A stretch of DNA of 64,000 bases from Aromatoleum bremense (GCF_017894365.1 NZ_CP059467.1:3162001-3226000); one strand, 5' to 3'. Counted from the stretch's first letter, positions 35,163-45,360 are shown. Numbers and translations: made by a program. Notes: generated from the sequence alone by a model not told the origin.

Positions 35163-35906
35163 ATGCGCATTTTGGTGAGTAACGACGACGGCTATTTTGC
35201 TCCGGGGATCGCCGCCCTCGCTGAGGCTCTGCAGAAGGTCGGGGACGTCACGGTGGTGGCGCCCGAGCGTGACCGAAGCGGCGCGAGCAATTCCCTGACG
35301 CTCGATCGCCCGTTGTCACTGCGACGGGCGGCAAACGGTTTCCATTTCGTCAACGGCACACCGACCGACTGCGTGCACCTTGCGGTCACCGGCATGCTCG
35401 ATCACCTCCCGGACATGGTCGTGTCCGGCGTGAATCACGGCGCGAACATGGGCGACGACACGATTTATTCGGGCACGGTCGCGGCCGCCACGGAAGGGTT
35501 CCTGCTCGGAGTGCCGGCGATTGCGGTGTCTCTCGTGAGCAAGGCGGCGACTGATTTTTCGGCGGCTGCGCGGGTCGCGCGCGATCTCGCCGAGCGATTT
35601 ACACGCGTCCCTTTCCAGCATCCGGTATTGCTGAACGTGAACGTGCCGGACCGCCCCTATGAAGAGCTGCGCGGCATCCGCGTCACGAGACTGGGCAAGC
35701 GGCACAAGGCCGAACCGGTGATTCGCAGCGTGACGCCGCGCAACGAGACCGTCTATTGGGTGGGCGCGGCCGGCCAGGCTGCGGACGCGGGTGAGGGTAC
35801 CGACTTCCAGGCGGTGGCTGAAGGCTTCGTGTCGGTCACGCCGTTACAGATCGACCTCACTCACAGCGGCCTGATTCCCAGTGTCGCCGAATGGGTCGGT
35901 AGATGA
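35163..35906 (+). CDS. surE: 5'/3'-nucleotidase SurE
   Basis: A 247-residue protein starting [15 protein letters not shown], the conserved metal-binding N-terminus of SurE, with [12 protein letters not shown] and [23 protein letters not shown]. SurE dephosphorylates nucleoside monophosphates and is a survival protein of stationary phase. The frame is open 75 bp upstream, but the ATG at 35163 starts the conserved motif. It overlaps pcm by 4 bp, the standard surE-pcm-nlpD-rpoS order. Confidence 0.97.
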   Translation: MRILVSNDDGYFAPGIAALAEALQKVGDVTVVAPERDRSGASNSLTLDRPLSLRRAANGFHFVNGTPTDCVHLAVTGMLDHLPDMVVSGVNHGANMGDDTIYSGTVAAATEGFLLGVPAIAVSLVSKAATDFSAAARVARDLAERFTRVPFQHPVLLNVNVPDRPYEELRGIRVTRLGKRHKAEPVIRSVTPRNETVYWVGAAGQAADAGEGTDFQAVAEGFVSVTPLQIDLTHSGLIPSVAEWVGR

Positions 35907-36559
35907 GCATGCGGCCCCCGGATCCCGGGCAGGCCTCGAGCCGTGCCCGTGCCCGCATGGTTGAGCGGCTCCGTGCGCAGGGGATCGCCGACGAGAAGGT
36001 GCTCGCGGCGATGATGCAGATTCCGCGCCACGCGTTTGTCGATGAAGGCCTCGCCTTCAGTGCGTACGACGACACGGCGCTGCCGATCGGATACCAGCAG
36101 ACGATTTCGCAACCGCTGGTGGTCGCGCGCATGATCGAGATCCTGCGCGTGGGCCGCGAACTGGGACGGACCCTCGAAGTCGGCGCCGGCTGCGGCTACC
36201 AGGCCGCGGTACTGTCCCTCGTGGCGACCGAAGTGTATACCGTAGAGCGCATTCGCCCCCTTCTTGACCGGGCACGCGAAAACCTGCGCCCCTTGCGGCT
36301 GCCGAACGTTCGTCTCAAATACACCGACGGCAATCTGGGATTGCCCGAAGCCGCTCCTTTTGACACCATTATCGTGGCTGCCGCTGCAGCCGGCATCCCG
36401 GACTCGCTGAAGGAGCAACTCGCTCCGGGCGGGCGATTGATGATCCCGCTCGGGACCGCTGACCAGCGTCTCGTGATGACCGAGCGGCACGGCAATATTT
36501 TCAGGGAAAGCCGGTTCGAAGCCGTGCGCTTCGTCCCCTTGCTCACTGGTACGGAATGA
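35903..36559 (+). CDS. pcm: Protein-L-isoaspartate O-methyltransferase
   Basis: A 218-residue enzyme that repairs isoaspartyl residues with S-adenosylmethionine. It shows [22 protein letters not shown] and the SAM motif [15 protein letters not shown], with [18 protein letters not shown] overlap with surE upstream and overlap with nlpD downstream show tight translational coupling. Confidence 0.96.
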   Translation: MSMRPPDPGQASSRARARMVERLRAQGIADEKVLAAMMQIPRHAFVDEGLAFSAYDDTALPIGYQQTISQPLVVARMIEILRVGRELGRTLEVGAGCGYQAAVLSLVATEVYTVERIRPLLDRARENLRPLRLPNVRLKYTDGNLGLPEAAPFDTIIVAAAAAGIPDSLKEQLAPGGRLMIPLGTADQRLVMTERHGNIFRESRFEAVRFVPLLTGTE

Positions 36560-37446
36560 TCCATTCAGTAAAATCCGCTTCATTGAAGTTTTTCGGCCCC
36601 GTGCTTCTCGCCGCGCTGCTGTCGGCATGCGCAGCGACAGGCCGGGCTCCTGTCCGCGACACCACGCCCCCACCCTCGACCCAGGCGCCCTCGGAGGCTC
36701 CGACCAACGGTGCGAAGCAGCCCGTTCATGTGGTCCGGCCGGGCGATACCTTGATGGGTATCGCCCGGCTGTATGGGGTAACGGCAAGGGATCTGGTCGT
36801 CTGGAACAATTTGACGGATCCGAATCAAATACATGTGGGCCGAGAATTGCGCGTCGGTCCTCCGGCGGATGCGGTTGCGCAGCCGATCGCGATCGGCGAA
36901 CCCGTGGAAGTGCAGCCGGTGAAGCCGGGGAGCGACGCCAATAGCGTGCTGGTAAAGCAGGACCCGAAGGGAGGAAAGCAGCCTTATAGCGACGAAGCGT
37001 GGGCTTCGATCCAGCCTCGCTCGACCCTTCCGCCGGTTGTGCCGCCGCCCGCCCCGGAAGCGGACAAGCCGGCGGCCACCGACCCTGTTTGGCTATGGCC
37101 GGTAAGCGGCCAGGTCATCGGGACGTTCGACGAGGCCGCCAACAAGGGGCTCGATATCGCTGGCAAGCCGGGCGATCCGGTGATTGCTTCCGCGGGGGGC
37201 AAGGTAGTGTATTCGGGCAGCGGCTTGCGCGGCTATGGAAAACTGGTCATCATCAAGCACGACGCGAACTATCTCACGGCATACGCGCACAACCAGCAGT
37301 TGCTGGTCAAGGAAGGGGAGTCGGTTACCAAGGGTCAGAAAATCGCAGAGCTCGGAAGTACCGATGCGGATCGCCCGAAGCTTCACTTCGAGATTCGCAA
37401 GCAGGGACGTCCGGTCGATCCGATGAAATATCTGCCTGCACGCTAA
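36556..37446 (+). CDS. nlpD: NlpD-like lipoprotein with LysM and degenerate LytM domain
   Basis: A 296-residue outer-membrane lipoprotein. The signal peptide ends with lipobox LLSACAA; LysM ([26 protein letters not shown]) lies at about 57-100 and an M23/LytM domain at about 180-294. The first metal-site histidine is replaced (NKGLDIAG), as in E. coli NlpD, an activator of amidase AmiC rather than an enzyme. It overlaps pcm and is followed by rpoS after 10 bp; in many proteobacteria rpoS is transcribed from a promoter inside nlpD. Confidence 0.95.
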   Translation: MIHSVKSASLKFFGPVLLAALLSACAATGRAPVRDTTPPPSTQAPSEAPTNGAKQPVHVVRPGDTLMGIARLYGVTARDLVVWNNLTDPNQIHVGRELRVGPPADAVAQPIAIGEPVEVQPVKPGSDANSVLVKQDPKGGKQPYSDEAWASIQPRSTLPPVVPPPAPEADKPAATDPVWLWPVSGQVIGTFDEAANKGLDIAGKPGDPVIASAGGKVVYSGSGLRGYGKLVIIKHDANYLTAYAHNQQLLVKEGESVTKGQKIAELGSTDADRPKLHFEIRKQGRPVDPMKYLPAR

Positions 37447-37456
37447 CGAGGAGGCT

Positions 37457-38392
37457 ATGTACGATCCGGTGAGTCGTGACGATGTGGATAGTCAGGAGCC
37501 GGATCTGCCCCCCGAGGTGGAGGTGTTCGTCGAGCGGGTCGCGCCCGCGTTCGAGAACGAGTTTCTCAGCGACGTCACCCAGATCTACCTGAACGAGATC
37601 GGGGCGAATCCGCTGCTTACAGCAGCCGAAGAGGCTGCGCTCGCGAGAAGAGTGCGCACCGGCGATTTTTCCGCTCGCCAGATCATGATCGAGCGCAATT
37701 TGCGCCTGGTCGTCAATATCGCGAAACATTACCTCAATCGCGGCATCCCGCTGCTCGATCTGGTCGAGGAGGGAAATCTCGGCCTGATGCATGCGCTCGA
37801 GAAATTCGACCCCGAGCGCGGCTTCCGCTTCTCGACCTACGCGACGTGGTGGATTCGCCAGAACATCGAGCGGGCGATCATGAACCAGTCGCGCACGATC
37901 CGCCTGCCGGTGCACGTGGTCAAGGAGCTGAACCAGGTGCTGCGCGCGCAGCGCAACCTCGAAGCGTCGGGCAACGGCGAGTTCACGCTTGAGCAGGTCG
38001 CCCATCGTCTCGACAAGTCGGTCGATGAGGTGCGCGCGATCCTCGCCCTGAGCGAGCACACTGCGTCGCTCGACGCGCCGCTCGAGATCGACCCGACCCT
38101 TTCGATTGGCGAATCGCTCGCCGACGATCAGGCCGAGCCTCCCGATACCCACATCCAGGATGCGGAGGTCGAGAGGCTGATCCAGGAATGGATCGGGATG
38201 TTGAACGAAAAGCAGCGCCTCGTGATCCGGCATCGATACGGGCTCGATGAATGCGAGGTGATGACGCTGGAGGAACTCGCGTCGCGACTGTGCCTGACGC
38301 GTGAGCGGGTGCGCCAGATCCAGCTCGAGGCGCTGGGACAATTGCGAAGGACCGTCAAACGGCGCGGTATTTCGCGGGACGAACTGCTGTAG
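37457..38392 (+). CDS. rpoS: RNA polymerase sigma factor RpoS
   Basis: A 311-residue group 2 sigma70 factor. It has [21 protein letters not shown] (region 1.2), [16 protein letters not shown] and [37 protein letters not shown] (region 2), and the region 4 HTH ([23 protein letters not shown]). It directs stationary-phase and general stress transcription. Gene order after nlpD confirms it is RpoS, not RpoD. It is convergent with the lytic transglycosylase gene, with 15 bp between the stops. Confidence 0.97.
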   Translation: MYDPVSRDDVDSQEPDLPPEVEVFVERVAPAFENEFLSDVTQIYLNEIGANPLLTAAEEAALARRVRTGDFSARQIMIERNLRLVVNIAKHYLNRGIPLLDLVEEGNLGLMHALEKFDPERGFRFSTYATWWIRQNIERAIMNQSRTIRLPVHVVKELNQVLRAQRNLEASGNGEFTLEQVAHRLDKSVDEVRAILALSEHTASLDAPLEIDPTLSIGESLADDQAEPPDTHIQDAEVERLIQEWIGMLNEKQRLVIRHRYGLDECEVMTLEELASRLCLTRERVRQIQLEALGQLRRTVKRRGISRDELL

Positions 38393-38407
38393 GCTCGCCC
38401 CGCCCGT

Positions 38408-39421
38408 TCATTCCGCGCGTGCGGTTTCAGCCCTTTGCTGCTCACGCAAGGCCTGTGACAGTTCGAATACGGCCATCGCGTAGAAGCTGCTCTTGTTGTA
38501 GCGCGTGATCGTGTAGAAATTTTGGTACCCGAGCCAGTATTCGGTTTCAGTGTCGGGCGTCGCAAGGTCGACGAGGGTCGCAGGAGCCGCGCGTAACGTG
38601 CCATTGAGGCCCGTTACGCCGGCCTGTGCCAGTTGTTCCGGTGAAAGCGCGGGTTTGATGCCGGCGTCGATCAGCGGCTGCAGGTCGGCTCCGGGCGCGA
38701 CGCGCGCCGGCTCCGCGACGAGGTCACCACGCACCCAGCCATGCTCGGCGAGGTAGCGCGCGACACTGCCGATCGCATCGGTCGGTTCCAGATCGAAGTC
38801 GATGCCGCCGCTGCGGTCGAAATCAACGCCGTAGCTGCGGATGCTGCTGGGTAGGAACTGTGGGTAGCCGATCGCGCCGGCATACGAACCGTAATAGCTG
38901 AAAAGATCGCGTTGCTGCTCGCGTGCCAGCAGGAACAGGTTTTCGAGTTCGCGCAGGAACAGCGGTGCCCGTGGCGGATAGTCGAACGCCAGCGTTGCCA
39001 GCGCCGACAGCGTCTCGAAATTTCCCGTATTGCGGCCATAGTAGGTTTCCACGCCGATGATCGCGACGACGATTTCCGGCGGCACGCCATAGCGTTCGTG
39101 CGCGGCCTGCAAGGTCGCCGCATGCTCCTGCCAGAATGCAACGCCGCCACCGATGCGTCCCGAATCGAGAAAGCGGGCGCGGTAGCGTTGCCATGAGCGG
39201 ACGCCGGGCGAGCCCGACGGGCTGATCAGCCGGATGACGCCGGGCGCGTGGCGGGCGCGGTCGAGCGCCGCGAGCACTTCCCCGCCGTCGAAACCGTGTT
39301 TTTCCTCCATTGCGCGGACGAACGCCCTGACCTCCTCGCGCTGGACATAGGACGCATCGGCGAGCGCTGTGCCCGAGAGGAGAGCAAGCGCGAGGAGCGG
39401 GGTGACGAAGCGTTGTTTCAT
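38408..39421 (-). CDS. mltB: Lytic murein transglycosylase B (soluble, no lipobox)
   Basis: A 337-residue MltB/SltB-type protein. Signal peptide MKQRFVTPLLALALLSGTALA has no lipobox Cys, so it is likely a soluble periplasmic form like SltB1. Catalytic Glu lies in VAIIGVETYYGRNTG; further family segments are FSYYGSYAGAIGYPQFLPSSIRSYGVDFD and YWLGYQNFYTITRYNKS. It cleaves peptidoglycan glycan strands to 1,6-anhydromuramyl ends. The longer upstream frame has no signal peptide at its start and is rejected. Convergent with rpoS. Confidence 0.93.
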   Translation of the reverse strand: MKQRFVTPLLALALLSGTALADASYVQREEVRAFVRAMEEKHGFDGGEVLAALDRARHAPGVIRLISPSGSPGVRSWQRYRARFLDSGRIGGGVAFWQEHAATLQAAHERYGVPPEIVVAIIGVETYYGRNTGNFETLSALATLAFDYPPRAPLFLRELENLFLLAREQQRDLFSYYGSYAGAIGYPQFLPSSIRSYGVDFDRSGGIDFDLEPTDAIGSVARYLAEHGWVRGDLVAEPARVAPGADLQPLIDAGIKPALSPEQLAQAGVTGLNGTLRAAPATLVDLATPDTETEYWLGYQNFYTITRYNKSSFYAMAVFELSQALREQQRAETARAE

Positions 39422-39768
39422 TTGTGTCTCAGTCTCTGGGTGGTGGTCGCCGGGAATCCAGGGGTTCCCCCTGTTCCGGCCAGGCAAACCAGGCGGTCGG
39501 CAATAGGCGCCGCGCTTGATGCAGAACCGGGGCCAGCTTGAGTCGCCGGCGGGAAGTCGTGGTGCCGCCCGGGACGGGAAGGGCCCGGATTGCTTCGCCG
39601 GGCAGGCGGGTGGCATGGCCGTGAGGCATGGGGTTGCGCACTGTGAAATTGACCGGGAAGCGGTGATAATAGACGACAAAGATCATCAGGCTGCGCCCGA
39701 CGCAGGCGACGAAACGGTTCGAAGGCCAGGCCGCGGTGACATCGCCTGCAATGAATGAGGGGAGGGAT
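39422..39768. other. Divergent intergenic region between mltB and the HDAC-like gene
   Basis: About 350 bp holding both promoters. An open leftward frame of 85 codons (39429-39686) and a rightward one exist, but neither has a credible ribosome-binding site or domain. I see nothing else I can support. Confidence 0.5.
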
Positions 39769-40695
39769 ATGACGACGACTGCGTTCATTACGCACCGGGA
39801 ATGCTGGCTGCACGATATGGGGGCTTTCCATCCGGAATGCTCTGACCGGCTTGCAGCGATCAATGACCGCTTGATCGCGGCCGGCCTCGACCTCTATCTC
39901 TCATTTTACGACGCGCCCCAGGCGACGCCCGAGCAGATCACTCGCGCACACCCTGCCGCGTACCTCGAAGAGCTGATGAACAGCGTGCCCGAGCATGGCA
40001 TCCGCCACCTCGATCCCGATACCGCCATGAATCCCGAGACCATGAAGGCGGCGTTGCGTTCGGCCGGTGCGGGCGTGCTGGCGACGGACCTGGTGCTGAA
40101 GGGCGAGATCGAGAACGCGTTCTGCGCGGTGCGCCCGCCGGGTCATCACGCGGAACGGGCCCGGGCGATGGGATTCTGTTTCCTCAACAATGTCGCGATC
40201 GCGGCGCGCCACGCGCTCGAGGCGCACGGACTGGAGCGGGTGGCGATCGTCGATTTCGACGTTCACCACGGCAACGGCACCGAGGACATCTTCCGCGAGG
40301 ATCCCCGCGTGATGATGACGAGCATTTTCCAGCATCCGTTCTATCCCTACAGCGGCGCGGACTGCACGGCGGCACACATGGTCAACGTGCCGGTCCCCGC
40401 CGGTGCGCGCGGAGACACTTTTCGCCAGATTGTCAGCGACGTCTGGATCCCCGCGCTGAGGAACCACAACCCGCAGATGATCTTCATCTCCGCGGGTTTC
40501 GACGGGCATTACGAAGACGACATGGGGTCGCTCGGTCTGGTCGAATCCGACTATGTCTGGGTGACGCAGCAGGTCAAGGCGCTTGCGGCGGACTGCGGAC
40601 ACAAGAACATCGTTTCCATCCTCGAAGGGGGATACGCGCTGTCTTCGCTCGCCCGCTCGGTGGTTGCGCATATCAAGGCGCTGGCCGATCTGTGA
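39769..40695 (+). CDS. Histone deacetylase-family hydrolase (acetoin utilisation protein-like)
   Basis: A 308-residue zinc-dependent amidohydrolase of the arginase/deacetylase fold. It contains RPPGHHAERARAMGFCFLNN (catalytic His pair), IVDFDVHHGNGTEDIF (zinc ligands Asp and His), and FDGHYEDDMGSL. Bacterial members deacetylate acetylpolyamines or proteins. The ATG at 39769 has GAGGGGAGGG directly upstream, which decides the start. It is a single gene, 92 bp before dapA. Confidence 0.92.
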   Translation: MTTTAFITHRECWLHDMGAFHPECSDRLAAINDRLIAAGLDLYLSFYDAPQATPEQITRAHPAAYLEELMNSVPEHGIRHLDPDTAMNPETMKAALRSAGAGVLATDLVLKGEIENAFCAVRPPGHHAERARAMGFCFLNNVAIAARHALEAHGLERVAIVDFDVHHGNGTEDIFREDPRVMMTSIFQHPFYPYSGADCTAAHMVNVPVPAGARGDTFRQIVSDVWIPALRNHNPQMIFISAGFDGHYEDDMGSLGLVESDYVWVTQQVKALAADCGHKNIVSILEGGYALSSLARSVVAHIKALADL

Positions 40696-40787
40696 TGGGG
40701 CGCGTGCGACGCGATCCGCGCCCGCACCGGGGTGGTCGTCTGCCGTCGATCGGGTAGAATCAGCGTTTTAATCTTTCGGCCACTTCC

Positions 40788-41666
40788 ATGATTACCGGAT
40801 CGATTGTCGCCATCGTCACGCCGATGCACGAGGATGGCAGCCTGGATTACCCTCGTCTGCGCAGTTTGATCGACTTCCACGTGGCCGAAGGTACCGACGG
40901 CATCGTGGTCGTCGGCACCACCGGCGAATCGCCGACGGTGAGCGTCGAGGAGCATTGCGAACTCATCCGCACGACGGTCGAGCATGCCGCCGGGCGTATC
41001 CCGGTGATCGCCGGAGCTGGCGCCAACTCGACAGCCGAAGCGATCGAACTTGCCCGCTTTGCGCAGGAGGCGGGGGCAGTCGCGCAGCTTTCGGTCGTCC
41101 CGTATTACAACCGGCCGACCCAGGAAGGACTTTACCGGCACTTCCGTTCGATCGCCGAAACCGTCGAACTGCCGCTGATCCTCTATAACGTCCCGGGGCG
41201 CACCGTCGCCGATCTGTCGAACGACACGGCGCTGCGCTTGGCCGAGATCCCGAGCATCATCGGCATCAAGGACGCGACGGGCAGCATCGACCGCGCCTGT
41301 GATCTGATCGACCGCGCGCCGAAGGATTTCGCCCTCTACACCGGCGACGACATGACCGCGGCAGCCTTCATCCTTCTTGGCGGTCACGGCACGATCTCGG
41401 TCACCGCCAACGTCGCGCCGCGGGCAATGCACGAGATGTGCGCCGCAGCATGTGCGGGAGATGCGCTCAGGGCGCGCGAGATCAACGCGCACCTCGTCGG
41501 CCTGCACCGCGATCTCTTCTGCGAGGCCAATCCGATTCCGGTCAAGTGGGCGGTTGCCCGCATGGGCCTGATCGAATCCGGCATTCGCCTTCCGTTGACC
41601 CCGCTGTCGTCCGGCTCGCAGGAGCGCGTGCTGCTCGCGATGCGTCGTGCCGGCGTGAACGTTTGA
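40788..41666 (+). CDS. dapA: 4-hydroxy-tetrahydrodipicolinate synthase
   Basis: A 292-residue lysine/diaminopimelate pathway enzyme that condenses pyruvate and aspartate semialdehyde. Motifs are [25 protein letters not shown] (catalytic Tyr) and [11 protein letters not shown] (Schiff-base Lys). It is followed 23 bp downstream by bamC, the dapA-nlpB order known from many gammaproteobacteria and betaproteobacteria. Confidence 0.97.
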   Translation: MITGSIVAIVTPMHEDGSLDYPRLRSLIDFHVAEGTDGIVVVGTTGESPTVSVEEHCELIRTTVEHAAGRIPVIAGAGANSTAEAIELARFAQEAGAVAQLSVVPYYNRPTQEGLYRHFRSIAETVELPLILYNVPGRTVADLSNDTALRLAEIPSIIGIKDATGSIDRACDLIDRAPKDFALYTGDDMTAAAFILLGGHGTISVTANVAPRAMHEMCAAACAGDALRAREINAHLVGLHRDLFCEANPIPVKWAVARMGLIESGIRLPLTPLSSGSQERVLLAMRRAGVNV

Positions 41667-41689
41667 ATCTTCAGGACTTTCGGAAACTC

Positions 41690-42826
41690 ATGAATCGCAG
41701 CGTCCGCACCTCGGCTTCACTTCTCGCCCTTTCACTCGTCCTGGCCGGATGCTCCGGCTCACTGGTCGAATCGAAGAAGATCGACTACAAAAGTGCGCGC
41801 CAGTTGCCGCCGCTCGAGATTCCCCCCGACCTCACCGCCCCGACGCGTGACGACCGCTATGCCGTACCTGACGTCTCGCCGCGCGGCGTCGCGACCTATT
41901 CGGCCTATACCAGCGACCGGGCCGCGCAGCCGCAGGCGACGGCGACCGCAGACGTGCTGCCCGCAGTGCAAAGCATGCGGGTCGAACGTGCCGGCACGCA
42001 GCGCTGGCTCGTCGTTCCGGGAACGCCGGACGTGCTGTGGCCGCAGGTCAAGGATTTCTGGCTCGAGCTCGGCTTCGTCGTGAACATCGACCGCCCGCAA
42101 GTCGGGGTGATGGAAACCGATTGGGCCGAAGACAGGGCGAAAATTCCGCAGGACTTCCTGCGCTCCGCGATCGGCGGCGTGCTCGACGGATTGTTCTCGA
42201 CGCCGGAACGGGACAAATTCCGCACCCGGCTCGAACCGGGCAAGGAACCGAACACGGTGGAGATCTATATCAGCCATCGCGGAATGGTGGAGATCTATCC
42301 CACCGAAGCGAAGGATACGACGATCTGGCAGCCCCGCCCGGCCGATCCGGACATCGAGGCCGAGATGCTGCGCCGCCTGATGGTGCGGCTCGGCGCGAAG
42401 GAAGAGCACGCGCAGGCGATCGTTGCGGCGGCCCCGGAGGCCGAGCGCGCGACGCTGCAGACCGCCGGCGGGAAGGCGAGCCTGTCGATGCAGGAGTCTT
42501 TCGATCGCGCGTGGCGACGGGTTGGCCTCGCGCTGGACCGGATCGGTTTCACCGTCGAGGATCGCGACCGTTCGAAGGGGCTGTATTTCGTCCGTTATGT
42601 CGATCCGGAGGTCGACATCGAGTCGAAGAAATCCGAGGGCTTCCTGTCGAAGTTGGCGTTCTGGCGCGGCAAGGACGAAGTCGCGGCAAGCGGCAGTGAA
42701 TATCGCCTGCGGGTGCAGGGCGAAGAGGATGCGTCGGTGATCACCGTGATGACGCGCGAAGGCGGGGAAGATTCGTCGGCTACCGCGCGCAAGATTCTCA
42801 CTCTGTTGCAGGAGCAACTGCGCTGA
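41690..42826 (+). CDS. bamC: Outer-membrane protein assembly factor BamC (NlpB)
   Basis: A 378-residue lipoprotein, lipobox SLVLAGCSG at the N-terminus. The unstructured N-terminal part binds BamD; two helix-grip domains follow, with LVVPGTPDVLWPQVKDFWLELGF in the first and SFDRAWRRVGLALDRIGFTVEDRDRSKGLYFVRY in the second. It belongs to the Bam complex that inserts beta-barrel proteins. The in-frame open region upstream overlaps dapA, so the ATG at 41690 is preferred. Confidence 0.95.
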   Translation: MNRSVRTSASLLALSLVLAGCSGSLVESKKIDYKSARQLPPLEIPPDLTAPTRDDRYAVPDVSPRGVATYSAYTSDRAAQPQATATADVLPAVQSMRVERAGTQRWLVVPGTPDVLWPQVKDFWLELGFVVNIDRPQVGVMETDWAEDRAKIPQDFLRSAIGGVLDGLFSTPERDKFRTRLEPGKEPNTVEIYISHRGMVEIYPTEAKDTTIWQPRPADPDIEAEMLRRLMVRLGAKEEHAQAIVAAAPEAERATLQTAGGKASLSMQESFDRAWRRVGLALDRIGFTVEDRDRSKGLYFVRYVDPEVDIESKKSEGFLSKLAFWRGKDEVAASGSEYRLRVQGEEDASVITVMTREGGEDSSATARKILTLLQEQLR

Positions 42827-42888
42827 GGCGTGGCGGCATCCCGCAGGGGTGACCCGGAGCTCGCCGCGGAGGTGTTTCCTTGGTTTGT

Positions 42889-42918
42889 AAAAAAAAGCCG
42901 GCTCGCGCCGGCTTTTTC
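42889..42918. terminator. Bidirectional terminator between bamC and the small lipoprotein gene
   Basis: GCCGGC-tcgc-GCCGGC stem flanked by an A run on the left and a T run on the right, so it works for both convergent genes. Confidence 0.85.
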
Positions 42919-42934
42919 ATTCCGGAAGAGCCCG

Positions 42935-43207
42935 TTACTTCTGAACGGCTTCCTTCGTTGCTTCGACAGCCGCGTCAGCACCTTCCTTGGCTGCTGCGAC
43001 AGCTTGCTCGGCGCCTTCCTTGGCTGCTTCGACCGCATTGGCCGCGCCTTCCTTGGCGCTTTCCACGGCTTCCTTCGCGGCTTCCTCGACTGCGGCTGCG
43101 GGGGCTGCTTCCTGCGCAGGAGCCGGAGGAGCAGCGGGCTCTTCCTTCTTGCCGCACGCGGACAGGGCAAAGGCGAGCAGGGCAGCGACGAGGAGCGATT
43201 GTTTCAT
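42935..43207 (-). CDS. Small Ala/Glu/Lys-rich lipoprotein with heptad-like repeats
   Basis: A 90-residue lipoprotein: signal peptide LLVAALLAFALSACGKK with lipobox, a Pro-rich linker, then repeated units of the type AAKEGAEQAVAAAKEGA that should form an amphipathic helix or coiled coil. Such proteins are seen as abundant small lipoproteins in betaproteobacteria but have no assigned function. The open frame continues far upstream without a signal peptide; the ATG at 43207 is therefore the start. It is convergent with bamC. Confidence 0.8.
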   Translation of the reverse strand: MKQSLLVAALLAFALSACGKKEEPAAPPAPAQEAAPAAAVEEAAKEAVESAKEGAANAVEAAKEGAEQAVAAAKEGADAAVEATKEAVQK

Positions 43208-43550
43208 GTCTGGTTTCCTTATTAGATAGAGGTGATGACAGCAGTTGATCCGCCTTGTCTGCAGATCGTCAAAGCGATTATGCAAGCGGTAGACCAATGG
43301 AAATTCTAGCATGTCAATGTCGCTGCCACTCGTTATGTGTTGCAGTGCCGCACCCGGATAAACGGCATGGACTTCGCGCGGCACAAGGTCCTCGGCATTT
43401 CCTGTGGACCAACATGTTTCAATTTTTATGAGCGGGCGAGCAAGGTCGCCTGTCGCCTGGATGCTTCCGGGAAGTTTTCCTGCAAACGATGTGCCGATGT
43501 AAAAAGTGTCGCGGAGAGACGTAAAATCATCGGCTTTTGGCGGATATTCA
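43208..43550. other. Divergent intergenic region upstream of rlmD
   Basis: Holds the promoters of the small lipoprotein gene and rlmD. No conserved site or gene could be supported; rightward frames here have no domain. Confidence 0.5.
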
Positions 43551-44852
43551 ATGCCTGTCGCAGTCATCGAGTCGCTGGATCACGAAGGTCGCGGGGTCGC
43601 GCACGTTGACGGCAAGGTCGTCTTCGTCGAGGGGGCACTTGCGGGCGAGCGGGTCGAATATACGGTCTATCGTCAGCGGCCGAGTTACGACCTCGCCGAG
43701 GCGACCCGCATCATCAAGGCCAGCGCCCAGCGCGTTGTACCTCGGTGCGAGCATTTCGGCGTGTGCGGAGGGTGCTCGATGCAGCATCTCGACTCGGTCG
43801 CGCAGGCGGCCGCCAAGCAGCGCGTGCTCGAGGACGCGTTGTGGCACGTCGGAAAGGTAAGGCCCGGCATCATCTACGCGGCGATCCACGGCCCGTCCTG
43901 GGGTTACCGCTATCGTGCGCGGATCGGCGTCAGGGTGGTGCCAAAAAAAGGCGGAGTGCTGATCGGCTTCCACGAACGGCGCAGCAGCTACATCGCCGAC
44001 ATGCACAGCTGCGCCATTCTGCCTTCTCACGTTTCGGGGATGTTGCCGGCGTTGCACGAACTCATCGGCGGACTCTCGATAGCCGACCGGCTGCCACAGA
44101 TCGAAATCGCGATCGGCGACACGACGACCGTACTGGTGTTCCGCAACCTGTTGCCGTTGACTCCCGCCGACGAGGCGCGGCTCGCGGCCTTCGCCGACGA
44201 GCATGGCGTGCAGGTGTGGCTGCAGCCGGGCGCACCGGCGACGGCGCATCCGCTGCACCCGAAGGGTGCCGCGCCGCTCGCCTATACCCTGCCCGAGTTC
44301 GACGTCACGATGGCGTTCCAGCCGACCGACTTCACCCAGGTGAATATCGACATCAACCGCCTGCTGATCCGTCGTTCGTTGCAGCTGCTCGATCCCCGGC
44401 CCGGCGAGCGCATCGCCGACCTGTTTTGCGGGCTGGGAAATTTCAGCCTGCCGATCGCTCGCCGCGGTGCCATGGTGGTAGGCGTCGAGGGCAGCGAATC
44501 ACTCGTTAGGCGTGCGACCAAGAACGCGCGACGCAACGGCCTGCACGGCCGCAGCGAATTCCACGCCGCAAACCTATTCGAAGCGACCGAGGACAGCCTC
44601 GCCGCGCTTGGCAAGCTCGACAAGCTGCTGATCGATCCGCCGCGCGAAGGAGCGATCGCGGTCGTCAAGGCGCTCAGCGCGCTGCAATCGCCCGCGCGTA
44701 TCGTGTACGTATCCTGCAATCCGGCGACGCTCGCGCGCGATGCGGCCGTGCTGGTGCACGAGAAGGGCTACGTGCTGCGAGGCGCCGGCATTGCCAACAT
44801 GTTCCCGCAAACCTCGCACGTGGAATCGATCGCGCTTTTTGAGCGGAACTGA
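43551..44852 (+). CDS. rlmD: 23S rRNA (uracil(1939)-C(5))-methyltransferase RlmD
   Basis: A 433-residue enzyme. It has a TRAM domain (ESLDHEGRGVAHVDGKVVFVEGALAGERVEY), a [4Fe-4S] cluster motif CEHFGVCGGCSMQHLD, SAM binding LFCGLGNFSLPIARRGA, and catalytic Cys in YVSCNPATLARD. It methylates U1939 of 23S rRNA. The ATG at 43551 starts the TRAM domain; the 45-bp upstream extension lacks support. Confidence 0.95.
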   Translation: MPVAVIESLDHEGRGVAHVDGKVVFVEGALAGERVEYTVYRQRPSYDLAEATRIIKASAQRVVPRCEHFGVCGGCSMQHLDSVAQAAAKQRVLEDALWHVGKVRPGIIYAAIHGPSWGYRYRARIGVRVVPKKGGVLIGFHERRSSYIADMHSCAILPSHVSGMLPALHELIGGLSIADRLPQIEIAIGDTTTVLVFRNLLPLTPADEARLAAFADEHGVQVWLQPGAPATAHPLHPKGAAPLAYTLPEFDVTMAFQPTDFTQVNIDINRLLIRRSLQLLDPRPGERIADLFCGLGNFSLPIARRGAMVVGVEGSESLVRRATKNARRNGLHGRSEFHAANLFEATEDSLAALGKLDKLLIDPPREGAIAVVKALSALQSPARIVYVSCNPATLARDAAVLVHEKGYVLRGAGIANMFPQTSHVESIALFERN

Positions 44853-44992
44853 CGCGGAGGGATTTGCCGCCCCGCACCGCGGGATTCGCGCCGGCAGCTT
44901 CCATATGGCGGTGCACGGCGCGCCCGGGTGGTATACTTCGCCGCTCTCGGCAGCAGGGCAGCGCAACTGGAAACCTGCCCTGAACCCGCCCA

Positions 44993-45080
44993 GGAAGCGT
45001 GGCAGAGTGGTCGATTGCACCGGTCTTGAAAACCGGCAACGGGCAACCGTTCGTGAGTTCGAATCTCACCGCTTCCGCCA
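44993..45080 (+). tRNA. tRNA-Ser (anticodon TGA)
   Basis: An 88-nt class II tRNA with encoded CCA. The acceptor arms are GGAAGCG / CGCTTCC, the anticodon loop is CTTGAAA (TGA), a long variable arm is present, and the T arm contains GTTCGAATC. A terminator follows directly. Confidence 0.96.
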
Positions 45081-45090
45081 AAAATACGAG

Positions 45091-45118
45091 AAAAAGCGGT
45101 CATTTTGGCCGCTTTTTC
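45091..45118 (+). terminator. Terminator after tRNA-Ser
   Basis: AAAAAGCGG-n9-CCGCTTTTT: stem of GCGG/CCGC extended by A/T pairs, then T-rich. Confidence 0.8.
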
Positions 45119-45318
45119 CGTTTACTCCACAATGCACACGGCAAAGCCGAAACGAGGTTGGTGTCAAGCGACACCGCCCCGGCTCGTCAAGCCAGTCGTG
45201 GCCGCTGGGCCACGACCCCGCGACGTCCTGTCCATCGAGGGCACTCCCGGATTACCCCTGTTCGGTGGTCGGATCCGATTTCCCCTGAACACTTGCATTC
45301 CTAATGAACCGCGAGTAG

Positions 45319-45336
45319 AGTGAGTGTTCATTCACT
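45319..45336. promoter_or_regulatory. Candidate TetR operator 1 (upstream of the benzoyl-CoA reductase genes)
   Basis: AGTGAGTGTTCATTCACT, an imperfect palindrome, matches 15 of 18 positions of 50602-50619. The core TGA-n4-TCATTCA is shared with 58826. It overlaps the left end of the FNR-type palindrome. Confidence 0.65.
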
Positions 45337-45360
45337 TGTTTGATTGGCATCAAACAAGTG
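45333..45360. promoter_or_regulatory. Perfect 28-bp palindrome with an FNR/AcpR box upstream of the reductase operon
   Basis: Arms CACTTGTTTGAT and ATCAAACAAGTG around TGGC. The centre TTGAT-n4-ATCAA (45340-45353) is a full FNR consensus. In Azoarcus CIB the bzd promoter is known to be activated by the FNR-type AcpR at such a box. The reductase start codon is about 95 bp downstream. I cannot fix the -10. Confidence 0.8.
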
